A DNA stretch of 64,000 nucleotides from JADJPO01 sp963825645. GTDB taxonomy: Bacteria; Actinomycetota; Actinomycetes; Actinomycetales; Kineosporiaceae. A program made the translations under genes and the position numbers. How positions within the stretch are numbered: the stretch's first letter is position 1; each line of letters starts with the position of its first letter. The notes beneath the pieces are model-generated. The model saw only the letters and a list, made by a program, of their open reading frames with translations. It was not told the origin of the DNA and ran no database searches. Location: the NCBI GenBank assembly GCA_963825645.1, contig CAWGTT010000004.1, forward strand, positions 62,001 to 126,000, given 5' to 3'. This document shows positions 54,731-63,367 of the stretch, piece by piece.

Positions 54731-54957
54731 CGCTCATGCCGCCGAGCGGCCATTACGCTCATGCCGCCGAGCGGCCATTACGCTCATGCCGCCGAGCGGC
54801 CATTACGCTCATGCCGCCGAGCGGCCATTACGCTCATGCCGCCGAGCGGCCATTACGCTCATGCCGCCGAGCGGCCATTACGCTCATGCCGCCGAGCGGC
54901 CATTACGCTCATGCCGCTGTGCGCGGAGCGCACCATTCTGCCGCGGAGAGCGGGACG
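54731..54957 (+). repeat. Hairpin-repeat array M
   Basis: Seven identical 25-bp units starting at 54738 (stem GCCGC-CGA-GCGGC, linker CATTACGCTCAT), followed by a diverged part GCCGCTGTGCGCGGAGCG and TGCCGCGGAGAGCGG. It lies between convergent genes. Because 25 is not a multiple of 3 it reads as a 25-residue peptide repeat in several frames, which is an artefact. Confidence 0.97.
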
Positions 54958-55126
54958 CGCCCGCTTACCGCTGTCGCGACGTAGCTTTGCGTTCATCAGT
55001 TCGAGTTGTCGGGCGCGGTGTTGCCGGAGGCTCGTCTGCGTGCGCCAACCAGGAGCGTCGCGACACCGAGGGTGAGCGGAGCGAGCCCCATCTGCAGAGG
55101 GCTGCTGGTCGGCGCGCCGGATGATT

Positions 55127-55438
55127 TCAGACCCACTGCACGCACCAGAGCCCGACCAGGACGTCGACGCCGGACAGGGCCGTCACGAACGTTACGCCGG
55201 GGGATCGATGACGGGCGAGCGCGGTTACCGACTGGACCGTGACCGCAACGTAGGCCAGGACCGGGAGGGCCAGCACCGCGCCGAAAAAGGCGAAGAGGCG
55301 TGCCAGCCCGACCTCCGGCGCCAACCCGACGGAGAACATCCACACCACGAGAATGATGGCAGCGGCGGCCAGTACGAACCGCGCGACGGCCAACACCATG
55401 AGCGTCGCTCCGGCCGATCGCACAGCCCTCGTTGGCAC
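55127..55438 (-). CDS. Small three-helix membrane protein
   Basis: A 103-residue protein with three hydrophobic helices (TLMVLAVARFVLAAAAIILV, LFAFFGAVLALPVLAYVAV, SGVDVLVGLWCVQWV), starting at GTG 55438. Another frame just after the stop encodes a further helix (LQMGLAPLTLGVATLLVGAR) ending at 54996, so the original may have had four helices with a frameshift near 55130. Function unknown. Confidence 0.55.
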   Translation of the reverse strand: MPTRAVRSAGATLMVLAVARFVLAAAAIILVVWMFSVGLAPEVGLARLFAFFGAVLALPVLAYVAVTVQSVTALARHRSPGVTFVTALSGVDVLVGLWCVQWV

Positions 55439-55870
55439 GCGATCATTGTGTCCCAAAGGGACGACACGACACGGCCACGTTCGGGATCTGAGGTAGCGTC
55501 CGGGCATTCGGCGAAGAGCTCGCCCATACTTGCCGCTGGTCGAGCGGGACGCGCGCTCTTATAGCGGTTACCGCCCGGCGACAGTTCATCGAGCACGCCA
55601 TCGTGAGGGGCCGACTTCGACGCCTCGACTCTCACGCCGCTCCCGACGAGCGAGGAGGATGCGCCTCAGAACGAAGCTGATCAGCAGGACGGCGAGAAGG
55701 CCGCCACGGCAACCGACAGGGCGCCGAGAGATCACCTCCAGCAGGCGATCTACCTGGCCCTGGTGCTCGTCAGCCTGCTGCTGTTGGCGCTCGGATGATC
55801 CGCGCGTCCGGCGCGGTGATCGGGGGACGGCATCCGACGGTGCCCAGCCGGTGACGGCGGCCGCGCGACC
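55439..55870. other. Gene-poor stretch with a possible small membrane peptide
   Basis: About 430 bp. On the plus strand 55607-55798 a frame reads EADQQDGEKAATATDRAP then LQQAIYLALVLVSLLLLALG and stops: a believable single-helix protein, but there is no ATG, GTG or TTG after the preceding in-frame TGA, so a frameshift or unusual start would be needed. Otherwise nothing seen. Confidence 0.35.
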
Positions 55871-56155
55871 CTACTCGGTGCCGTCCTTCGCAGAACCGCC
55901 CAGGATGTTGCGGAACGCATCGGTGAGCCGCTGCCGAGCGACCGGCGAGATGTCCTGCTCGGCGAGCGACCCGAGGGTGGACACCACCGTCCGGAACTGA
56001 TCGAGGTACTCGACGCAGTCGGGGCACTCCGCCAGGTGGTCGTCGACGTCACGGCGCACCGCGGGTGCGAGCGTGCCCTCAAGGTAGTCGATGACGAGCT
56101 CGACGAGGTCGCGGCACTCACCGGAGAAGGTCTCCGGACCGGACTGCACGTCCAC
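55871..56155 (-). CDS. Anti-sigma-factor-like zinc-finger protein
   Basis: A 94-residue protein with the zf-HC2 / ZAS motif HLAECPDC (H-x3-C-x2-C) at about residues 40-47 and an upstream cysteine in GECRDLVELVIDYLEG. It has no transmembrane helix, so it would be a soluble anti-sigma factor. An ECF sigma gene begins 0.8 kb away on the other strand; pairing is possible but they are not co-transcribed. Confidence 0.8.
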   Translation of the reverse strand: MDVQSGPETFSGECRDLVELVIDYLEGTLAPAVRRDVDDHLAECPDCVEYLDQFRTVVSTLGSLAEQDISPVARQRLTDAFRNILGGSAKDGTE

Positions 56156-56340
56156 GGTTGCTCCTTCCCCGCGGCCGAGCCTGCTCGGCCCATTCCTATG
56201 GTCCGCGGAACCGCCCCAGCGTTACACCACACCGGGAGCCGCGCACCACAGCCGGCTCCTGGACGACCGCGCGTAACGCCTCCGCGCCTGCGCGGACTGC
56301 ATCGGCATGCGGGCCGTCGGCCCATCGACAGGAGGACACC

Positions 56341-56835
56341 ATGACCACCTCGCGCACAAACCGCTCCGCCCTCGCACTCGCCGCCGGCGCGCTGGTCGTT
56401 CTGATCGGTCCCGCCGCGGCCAACGCCGGCACCGCCTGTCGGTCGGTCGAGGGCAGCTACAACGAGCGCGCCGTCGTCGGCCCGGACTGCGCCTCCGCCG
56501 TCGGCCTATGCATCGCCGGCACCTACCGGGGCGAAATCAAAGGCCCCTTCGAGAGCCGGGCTGCCTCGATCGGCGACACCAACGACGACGCGGTGAAGGC
56601 GTTCACCTCGGACTCGACCATCGCCGCCTCCGTCGCCGGGCGCCGCGGCACGCTGATCATCAGGAACGCCGGTGCCTTCACGGCCAACCCGGACGGCTCG
56701 ATCGTCGACCTGCAGACCATCGTCGGCGGCACCGGCGATCTGGAGGGCGCCACCGGCACCCTGCGCGCCTCCGGCACCTTCTCCTTCGCCGACGGCGGCC
56801 GCTCGCAGTGGCAGGGGACGATCTGCCTCGGCTGA
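56341..56835 (+). CDS. Secreted beta-barrel-like protein
   Basis: A 164-residue exported protein. An N-terminal signal peptide (ALALAAGALVVLIGPAAANA) is cleaved before GTACRSVEG. The mature part has two cysteine pairs and alternating strands (GTLIIRNAGAF, LEGATGTLRASGTFSF) reminiscent of allene-oxide-cyclase-like or DUF3224-like barrels. An AGGAGG site precedes the ATG. Function unknown. Confidence 0.75.
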   Translation: MTTSRTNRSALALAAGALVVLIGPAAANAGTACRSVEGSYNERAVVGPDCASAVGLCIAGTYRGEIKGPFESRAASIGDTNDDAVKAFTSDSTIAASVAGRRGTLIIRNAGAFTANPDGSIVDLQTIVGGTGDLEGATGTLRASGTFSFADGGRSQWQGTICLG

Positions 56836-56987
56836 CCCGCGGGCCCGAGCGCCCGGGGGCCCGGGGGCGCGTCCTGGACGGGACCGGGCAGCCACACCTC
56901 TCACCCGGGTGAGATCCGCACTGGGTGAGGTGGTCCGGGCTGTGCTGGGTCGATGCTGCAGGCAGGTTCCCACCACAGGGGGTCCGC

Positions 56988-57746
56988 GTGACGCAGCAGC
57001 CGACGGGCACCGATCGAGCAGACCCAGCTCGCCCAGACCCAGCTGACCCAGACCGAGCTGACCCAGACCGAGCTGACCCAGACCGAGGGCGCGCGGACGG
57101 CGACCGAGCCGACCTCGACTCCCGACTCCTCGAGCGCCTGCGCAGCGGCGACGCGCAGGCGTTCGACGACCTGGTCACCGCCTGGTCGCCGGCCATGCTG
57201 CGCCTGGCCCGCGTGTTCGTGCGCACCCGTCAGGGCGCCGAGGACGTCGTCCAGGACTCCTGGCTGGCCGTGGTCACCGGGCTGCACCGGTTCGAGGGCC
57301 GCTCCAGCCTGCGCACGTGGGTGTTCGCGATCGTGGTCAACCGGGCCCGGACCACCGGCAGCCGCGAGGCCCGCAGCATCGCCTGGTCGCAGCTGGCCGA
57401 CAGCGACGACGGGCACACCGTCGACCCGGGGCGCTTCCAGGGCGCGGACGGCGAGTACCCGGGTCATTGGAGCTCGGTCGGCGCCCCGGCGCGATGGGCC
57501 GGAGACCCCGAGCGCCGGCTGCTCGACCGCGAGGCGCGCGCTCTGGTGGAGGCGGCTCTGGACCGCCTGCCCGAGCGGCAGCGGATCACGGTCACCCTGC
57601 GGGACGTGGTCGGACTGGGCGCCGAGGAGACCTGCCGGATGCTCGGCGTGACCGCCCAGAACCAGCGTGTCCTGCTGCATCGCGGCCGTGCGGCGGTGCG
57701 CGACGCCCTCGAGACCTACTACCAGGAGGCCGGTCACGGTGTCTGA
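56988..57746 (+). CDS. ECF-type RNA polymerase sigma factor
   Basis: A 252-residue extracytoplasmic-function sigma factor. Region 2 spans AFDDLVTAWSPAMLRLARV to GAEDVVQDSWLAVVTGLHRF and RTWVFAIVVNRAR; region 4 includes LDRLPERQRITVTLRDVVGL and GAEETCRMLGVTAQNQRVLL. It begins with an unusual low-complexity leader of about 30 residues (repeated ADPDR) encoded by 15-bp tandem repeats. The GTG at 56988 is inferred. Its stop overlaps the start of the SDR gene, so the dehydrogenase is co-translated and probably a target. Confidence 0.9.
   Translation: MTQQPTGTDRADPARPDPADPDRADPDRADPDRGRADGDRADLDSRLLERLRSGDAQAFDDLVTAWSPAMLRLARVFVRTRQGAEDVVQDSWLAVVTGLHRFEGRSSLRTWVFAIVVNRARTTGSREARSIAWSQLADSDDGHTVDPGRFQGADGEYPGHWSSVGAPARWAGDPERRLLDREARALVEAALDRLPERQRITVTLRDVVGLGAEETCRMLGVTAQNQRVLLHRGRAAVRDALETYYQEAGHGV
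57019..57088 (+). repeat. 15-bp tandem repeat within the sigma-factor gene
   Basis: About four to five copies of a 15-bp unit (CCAGACCGAGCTGAC and close variants) encode the repeated ADPDR of the N-terminal leader. The unit is in frame, so copy number can change without breaking the gene. Confidence 0.85.
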
Positions 57747-58518
57747 GCCGACTCACTCCGCGCCCTGGGCACCCGTCCCGTCCGCCGACCTGACCGATCG
57801 CGTCGCCCTGGTCACCGGCGCCGCCTGTGGCATCGGGCGCGCGGTCGCAGTGGCCTTCGCCCAGGCCGGCGCCGACGTGGCGCTCCTCGATGTCGACGTC
57901 CCCGGGCTCGCCGAGACCGCGCGCGGGGTGGCGGCCACCGGAGCCCGCGCCGAGACCTTCGTCGCAGACGTGACGAGCCTGTACGACGTCACCCGCGCCG
58001 TCGACGGCGCCGTGGCCCGGCTCGGCCGCCTGGACGCCGCGGTGAACAACGCCGGCGTTGCCGGCCCGTACCTGCCGCTGGACAGCTACCCCGAGGCCGA
58101 CTTCCTCCGAGTGCTGCAGGTCGACCTGGTCGGGGTGTGGCGCTGCCTGCGGGCCGAGGTGCCCCACATGCGGCGGGCCGGCTCCGGCGCCGTGGTCAAC
58201 GTCTCCTCGATGCTGGGCGCGGCGGCCATGCCGGACAACGGCGCCTACGTCGCGGCCAAGCACGGCGTCCACGGCCTGACCCGGAGCGCGGCGCTCGAAC
58301 TTGCGACGGCGGGGATCCGGGTGAACGCCCTGGCGCCCGGCGTGACCCGTAGCGGCATGACGTCCGCCGTCAGCGACGAGCTGCTGGCCACGGTGCCCAT
58401 GGGCAGGATCGCCGAACCGGAGGAGATCGCCGCCGCGGCGCTGTGGCTCTGCTCCCCGCACGCCTCCTATGTAACCGGTGCCGTGCTGGTCGCCGACGGC
58501 GGCTGGCTCGCCGGATGA
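57739..58518 (+). CDS. Short-chain dehydrogenase/reductase
   Basis: A 259-residue classical SDR: VALVTGAACGIGRAVAVAFA (cofactor motif TGxxxGxG, about residues 25-32), VNNAGVAG, the catalytic SSMLGAAAMPDNGAYVAAKH (Ser, Tyr, Lys) and a C-terminal YVTGAVLVADGG. It oxidises or reduces an alcohol/carbonyl with NAD(P). The GTG at 57739 overlaps the sigma gene's stop and is preceded by AGGAGG. Confidence 0.92.
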   Translation: MSEPTHSAPWAPVPSADLTDRVALVTGAACGIGRAVAVAFAQAGADVALLDVDVPGLAETARGVAATGARAETFVADVTSLYDVTRAVDGAVARLGRLDAAVNNAGVAGPYLPLDSYPEADFLRVLQVDLVGVWRCLRAEVPHMRRAGSGAVVNVSSMLGAAAMPDNGAYVAAKHGVHGLTRSAALELATAGIRVNALAPGVTRSGMTSAVSDELLATVPMGRIAEPEEIAAAALWLCSPHASYVTGAVLVADGGWLAG

Positions 58519-58521
58519 GCC

Positions 58522-60798
58522 TCACAGCAGGCCGGTGCGGCGCGCGTGCAGAACGGCCTCCGGACGGGAAGCGACCCCCAGCTTGCGGTAGACGGCTCGT
58601 AGGTGGGTCTTCAACGTGTTCGGGGTGATGAACAGGGCCGCGGCGAGCTCGCGCTGCGAGGAGGCGCCCGGCAGCAGGCGCAGCACCGCGAGCTCGCGAT
58701 CGGTCAACGGCTCGACCGGCGTCGGACCCACCGCCGGGACCCGCTCGCCGGCGCGCTGCTCGGCCACCAGCCAGGAGCCGATCACCGGCCCCGGATCCGG
58801 GCAGTCGCTCAGCACAGCGCGGGCCTGGCTCACCCAGGCGGACGCCTGCTCGGTGAGCGCGGCGACCGGGTCCTGCCGCTCGCGTAGGTCGTCCGAAGGG
58901 CTGGCCGCCCAGACGGCGGCGCAGTGCTGGACGGCGCGGCGGGTGGTGTGGGCCGCCAGGAGCAGGGCCGCGGCCAGCTCGGTGCGCCCGGCGCCGCGGC
59001 GGGCCAGGTCGAGCGCGTGGGCGGCGGCCAGCCGGGCGCCGTCCCAGTCCTGGTCGCGCAGCGAGAGCCGGGCCCGGGCCAGGGCCGGGAACATCGCGAC
59101 GAAGTGCGCGTCGCTCAGGCTCTCCCGGACGGCGCGGTCGGCCTGGTCGAGCAGGTCGACGGCCACCGTCCGGTCGCCGCGCCCGATCGCCAGCAGCGCC
59201 CGGCACCCGGTCGCGTAGATCCAGGCCAGCCGATTGCCGTCGGACTCGGCGAGGGCCGCCGCACCGGCCAGCCGGGAGTCGGCCTGTTCCTCGCTGCCCG
59301 ACCAGAGCGCAACCAGCCCGCCGACCAGGCGGGCCACGGTGCGGACGAAGGAATCCTCGTCGGGCGGGCAGACGAGTTCGTCGAGCCGGCGACCGGCGGC
59401 GGTGAGGTCACCGAGCTTGTACTGCAGCAGCGCGCGGAGCACCTTGAGGTGCGTCCCCGGCGCTGCCGCCGCCTCGGCCGCCTCGAGTGCCCGGGCCGCC
59501 TCGTCCAGCCGGGCACCATCCAGCGCGATCCAGACCGCCCCGACCGACAGCGACGGCTCGGCGGCCACCACGGGTTCGGGCAGGGCGGCCAGCCACCGCT
59601 GCACGGTCGCCCAGTGCCCGGCGTTGAAGTACCGCTGCCACTGTCCCGCGACGAGTGCGGCCGCCTCGGCGGTCTGCCCGGACTGTAGGGCGTACTCGAC
59701 CGCCTCCTGGCGGTCGCCGTGCCGGGCGTGCCATCGCGCGGCGCGCAGCTGCAGTTGCGGCACCAGGTCGGCCCGGTCGCGGGTGAGCTCGTGGCGCAGC
59801 AGGCCGGCGAACAGGTGGTGGTAGCGGAACCACCGCGGCTCGGCGTCGAGCGGGGTCACGAAGAGGTTGGCGCGGGTGAGCCCGGCGAGCAGCTCGGGCG
59901 CGTCGTCCAGGCCGGTCACCTCCCGGCAGAGCCGGGCGCAGAACCGGCCCAGCACCGAGGTGAGCAGCAGGAACTCGCGCTGGCGGGCGGGCAGGGCGTC
60001 GAGCACCTCCTCGGCGAGGTAGTCGACGACCTGGCTGTCGGCCCCCGTGAACGCGTCGATGAAGGCGACGGCGTCGTCGGGGTCGTGGTCGCGCAGCCGC
60101 ATCGCGGCGAGCTGCAGGCCGGCGGCCCAGCCCTCCGTGCGGGCGACGAGCCGGTCCACGTCGGGCGCTGCCAGGTCCAGCCCGAGCCGGTCGTTCAGCA
60201 GCTCTGCCGCCTCGGACCGGGTGAACCGCAGCTGGTCGGCCCGCACTTCGACAAGTTCGCCGCGCACCCGCCGCCGACTCAGCGCCAACGGCGGGTCGGC
60301 CCGGGTGATCACCACGACGTGCAGCTGGTCCGGGCAACGGTCCAGCAGCAGCTGCACCGAGGAGTGCACCTCACGATGAGTCACCAAGTGATAGTCGTCG
60401 AGCACCACGACCACCCGCCGGACGCCCCCCGCGACCTCGTTGAGGAACGTCGGGACGACGTCCCTGGCCACCCGGGACCCGGCCGCGTCGAGCCGGCTCA
60501 GGGCGCTGTGACCCACCCCGGGCGACGACGCGCTCGCTGCCAGCAGCAGGTAGCGCCAGAACCGTTTCGGGTCCTCGTCTTCGCTGTCCAGCGACACCCA
60601 GCCGGCGGCGATCCCGTCGCGGCGCAGCCAGTCCCCCACGAGCGTGCTCTTGCCCCAGCCGGCCGGGGCGCAGACCAGGGTGAGCGGGACGTCGAGACCC
60701 TGCCGGAGGGCGGGCAGCAGACGGTGCCGCGGGACGGTCGAGGGCCGGACCCGCGGAGGGAAGAGCTTCGTCGCCAGGACGACCTCGTCGGTGGCCAC
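58522..60798 (-). CDS. MalT-like LuxR-family regulator
   Basis: A 758-residue LAL/MalT-type activator. VCAPAGWGKSTLVGDWL (Walker A, about residues 43-52), VVVVLDDYHLVTHREVHSSV (Walker B) and the winged-helix region FRYHHLFAGLLRHEL precede a long helical repeat domain. The C-terminal LuxR HTH is LTDRELAVLRLLPGASSQRE, then ELAAALFITPNTLKTHLRAV. These proteins bind ATP and an effector and activate target promoters. It is convergent with the SDR gene, 3 bp apart. Confidence 0.93.
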   Translation of the reverse strand: MATDEVVLATKLFPPRVRPSTVPRHRLLPALRQGLDVPLTLVCAPAGWGKSTLVGDWLRRDGIAAGWVSLDSEDEDPKRFWRYLLLAASASSPGVGHSALSRLDAAGSRVARDVVPTFLNEVAGGVRRVVVVLDDYHLVTHREVHSSVQLLLDRCPDQLHVVVITRADPPLALSRRRVRGELVEVRADQLRFTRSEAAELLNDRLGLDLAAPDVDRLVARTEGWAAGLQLAAMRLRDHDPDDAVAFIDAFTGADSQVVDYLAEEVLDALPARQREFLLLTSVLGRFCARLCREVTGLDDAPELLAGLTRANLFVTPLDAEPRWFRYHHLFAGLLRHELTRDRADLVPQLQLRAARWHARHGDRQEAVEYALQSGQTAEAAALVAGQWQRYFNAGHWATVQRWLAALPEPVVAAEPSLSVGAVWIALDGARLDEAARALEAAEAAAAPGTHLKVLRALLQYKLGDLTAAGRRLDELVCPPDEDSFVRTVARLVGGLVALWSGSEEQADSRLAGAAALAESDGNRLAWIYATGCRALLAIGRGDRTVAVDLLDQADRAVRESLSDAHFVAMFPALARARLSLRDQDWDGARLAAAHALDLARRGAGRTELAAALLLAAHTTRRAVQHCAAVWAASPSDDLRERQDPVAALTEQASAWVSQARAVLSDCPDPGPVIGSWLVAEQRAGERVPAVGPTPVEPLTDRELAVLRLLPGASSQRELAAALFITPNTLKTHLRAVYRKLGVASRPEAVLHARRTGLL

Positions 60799-60922
60799 GG
60801 ATGCAAGGCCTCCCCTGTCGGCACCGTCGGCGGGGTCACTGTAACTCCGCCAGGTCCTGGACGGACATGTCCGACCTGTGCCGTTGCTCCGGCGGTGCCG
60901 CTGCCCGGAGGCGGGACGAGCA

Positions 60923-60953
60923 GAGCCCCCCGCCGGACCATGGCGGGGGGCTC
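60923..60953 (-). terminator. Strong hairpin, probable terminator of the beta-propeller gene
   Basis: A perfect 12-bp stem (GAGCCCCCCGCC paired with GGCGGGGGGCTC) around the 7-nt loop GGACCAT, 22 bp past the stop codon of the minus-strand gene. No T-run follows, as is common in high-GC actinobacteria. Confidence 0.8.
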
Positions 60954-60975
60954 CCAGAGCGAACGGAGCGCAGAC

Positions 60976-62133
60976 CTACAGGACAGCGATCCCGACGGCG
61001 CTGCCGCCCTTCGGCAGGCCGGCCACCGCACCCAGCGGGGTGAGCGAGCCGTCGGCGCCGACCGCGTAGGCGCCCACCGTGCCGTCGACGGAGTTGACGT
61101 TGTACACGAAGAGGCCGTCCGGGCTGACCGCGAGGTCGACCGGGGCGTCGCCGGTCGACGCGGCGGCGCCGGAGAGCAGCGACAGGCTGCCGCCCGAGAC
61201 GGAGTAGCTGCTGATCGTGGCGCTGGCGTTGTTCGTCGTGTAGGCGAACCGGCCGTTCGGGGTGACGGCGATCCAGCAGGTCGCCGTCTGGCCGTTCGCC
61301 ACCGAGACGCTGACCTGGGTCAGGGTGCCGTCGCCAGCCACGGTGTAGGAGGAGGCGGCGCTCAGACCGGGGGCCGGCGTGCCGGTGAACTGATTGCCGA
61401 ACGGCTCGGCCACCAGCAGGTGGCCGCTGCGGTCGAAGGTGAAGCCGAACGACAAGGTGCTCGACGAGGTCGTGGTGACGGCGGTGGCGGATGGTCGCCC
61501 GGCCCTGTTGACCGAGTACACGCGAATGGTGTGGTCGGGGTGCACGCCCTTGACCGTCACGACCAGCTGGCCGCCGTCCGGGGTGAAGCCCACCTGCGCG
61601 GGCGAGACGAGGAAGAACGGCGGGCTGTCGCCGCCGACACCCAGCGAGCGGGTCGAACCGGACAGCGGGGTCAGCTTGCCCGAGGAGCCGACCGAGAAGC
61701 CGCTGATGGTGGCGTCGCCGCCGGAGTTGAGCACGTAGAGCAGGCTGCCATGCACGGTCAGGCTCACCGGGAAGTCGCCACCCGAGGCGACGGTGTCGAC
61801 CAGCTTGAGCCCGTCCCTCTTGACCTTGAACGACGAGATCGTGTCGCTGCCGGCGTTGACCGCGAACAGGTACTTGCCGTCGCGGCCCAGGATCAGCGGG
61901 TTCTGCGACCCGAGGGCATCGCCCGGCTCGGTGGTCTGGCCGTTGCCGCCGGTCGCGAACGAGCCCCTCAGCGTCAGGTGACCGTCAGGGGCTCGGGAGT
62001 ACATCACCACGGCGTTGCCGTCGGCGTCGTTGGTCAGCGCGAACACGGCCTGCGAGCCGCCGGCCGCGTTCGCCGTCGCAGGCCACCACATCACAGAGAA
62101 CAGAGCGAGAAGGAACATCGCCAAGCGCTTCAT
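60976..62133 (-). CDS. Secreted beta-propeller (lactonase-like) protein
   Basis: A 385-residue exported protein. The signal peptide (MKRLAMFLLALFSVMWWPAT, cleaved near ANA-AGG) precedes a seven-bladed propeller of the lactonase/YVTN kind with recurring GRFAYTTNNASATISSYSV, GLFVYNVNSVDGTVGAYAV and KYLFAVNAGSDTISSFKV blades. Members include 6-phosphogluconolactonase-like enzymes, but a secreted one is more likely a binding or surface protein. ATG 62133 is 8 nt from a GAGGAG site; the GTG 6 bp upstream is too close to it. Confidence 0.85.
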   Translation of the reverse strand: MKRLAMFLLALFSVMWWPATANAAGGSQAVFALTNDADGNAVVMYSRAPDGHLTLRGSFATGGNGQTTEPGDALGSQNPLILGRDGKYLFAVNAGSDTISSFKVKRDGLKLVDTVASGGDFPVSLTVHGSLLYVLNSGGDATISGFSVGSSGKLTPLSGSTRSLGVGGDSPPFFLVSPAQVGFTPDGGQLVVTVKGVHPDHTIRVYSVNRAGRPSATAVTTTSSSTLSFGFTFDRSGHLLVAEPFGNQFTGTPAPGLSAASSYTVAGDGTLTQVSVSVANGQTATCWIAVTPNGRFAYTTNNASATISSYSVSGGSLSLLSGAAASTGDAPVDLAVSPDGLFVYNVNSVDGTVGAYAVGADGSLTPLGAVAGLPKGGSAVGIAVL

Positions 62134-62455
62134 CGTCACGGCTCCTCATCCACCGTCGCGGGTGCGGTCGCTCGTGGACCGCCGATGGGGAACAGTCATC
62201 CGCCGCGGCGGATCGTTACACGGCCGCCCGCCCCCCCGTGGCCGCACCACTGATCCGCGAAGCCCTGACCGGCAGCGGCGGCGACCTCCAGCCGCGCGAC
62301 GGGCAACTCCTCGTCCGTCTCGAGCAACTCTCCGCGCCCCGCCGGGCCGCCGCCGCCCAACGGCGTTCAACCTCGTCGCTGTTGGTCCACCCGCTGATGC
62401 TGGTGCGGCGTCCGGCCGGCGTTCCCGCGCCCGGGGGTGTGGGAGGCTGGGTGTC
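62134..62455. other. Divergent intergenic region
   Basis: About 320 bp between the propeller gene and the EamA gene. Open frames here look non-coding. It should contain both promoters; none is distinct. Confidence 0.4.
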
Positions 62456-63367
62456 GTGATCAAGGCCACTGCGCCGGCCTTGGGGCGGGTCGCGGCCGTC
62501 GGCGGGCTGGTCGCGGCGACGGCGATCTGGGGCTCGACGTTCGTGGTGACCAAGGCGTCCCTGGCGGGGATGCGTCCGGCGTCGTTCCTGACCTGGCGGT
62601 TCGGGATCGCGGCCGCGGTCCTGGTGCTGGCCCGCCCGTCTCGGGCGTGGCTGCTGACGTCCTCGGACCGCCGCCGGGCGCTGCTGCTGGGTGTGCTGCT
62701 CGGGGCGGGTTTCCTGCTGCAGACCACCGGGCTGCAGAGTACGTCCGCGGGGGTGTCGGGGTTCTTGACCGGGACAGCGGTCATCCTCACTCCGGTCATG
62801 GCCGCGGTCTTCTTCGGTCAACGGGTGGGTCGGGCCGGGTGGGTCGCGGTCGGCCTGTCTGGCGTGGGTGTGGCCCTGCTCGGCTACGACGGTGTCACCG
62901 CGGTGTCGAGCGGGGCGTGGCTGACGGTGGGCGGTGCGGTCTGCTTCGCCGGTCACATCACCGGGCTCAGTCAGTGGGCCAGGGGCGCCAACGCGTACGG
63001 GTTGACGGCCTGGTCGGTGGCCGTGGCCACCCTGGTCAGCGCCGGGGCCGCCGTGGTCGGCGACGGGCAACTGGCGCTACCGCCGACCGGGACCGCGTGG
63101 CGTTCCCTTGTCTACTTGGCCCTGGCCGCGACCTGCCTCGGGTTCGTGGTGCAGGCCTGGGCGCAGAGCGCGTTGACCGCGGCCACAGCAGCGGTGGTGA
63201 TGACCATGGAACCCGTCTTCGCCGCGCTGCTCGCCACCCTCGGTGGGGAGACCCTGCAGCGTGCCGCTTGGCTGGGCGGGCTGCTCATCGTCTCCTCGAT
63301 GTTCACCGCAGAGCTCGGACCGCGGGACTGCTGCGATGCCCTCGCACCGCGCGTGGAGTGCTGTTGA
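62456..63367 (+). CDS. EamA/DMT-superfamily transporter (paralogue of 27688-28638)
   Basis: A 303-residue, about ten-helix exporter: GSTFVVTKASLAGMRPASFL, LTWRFGIAAAVLVL, GVSGFLTGTAVILTPVMAA and AGHITGLSQWA match the gene at 27.7 kb block for block, including the odd tail LGPRDCCDALAPRVECC with two cysteine pairs. The GTG at 62456 is the likely start. Substrate unknown. Confidence 0.9.
   Translation: MIKATAPALGRVAAVGGLVAATAIWGSTFVVTKASLAGMRPASFLTWRFGIAAAVLVLARPSRAWLLTSSDRRRALLLGVLLGAGFLLQTTGLQSTSAGVSGFLTGTAVILTPVMAAVFFGQRVGRAGWVAVGLSGVGVALLGYDGVTAVSSGAWLTVGGAVCFAGHITGLSQWARGANAYGLTAWSVAVATLVSAGAAVVGDGQLALPPTGTAWRSLVYLALAATCLGFVVQAWAQSALTAATAAVVMTMEPVFAALLATLGGETLQRAAWLGGLLIVSSMFTAELGPRDCCDALAPRVECC

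Noticed and set aside
54731..54957. Open frames through the arrays encoding 25-residue peptide repeats (HYAHAAERPLRSC-like)
   Set aside because: A 25-bp period keeps several frames open on both strands by chance; there are no ribosome-binding sites and the same pattern appears at every array.
59719..62253. An 844-residue plus-strand open frame
   Set aside because: It runs antisense to the MalT-like regulator and the beta-propeller gene, both unmistakable; typical high-GC shadow frame.
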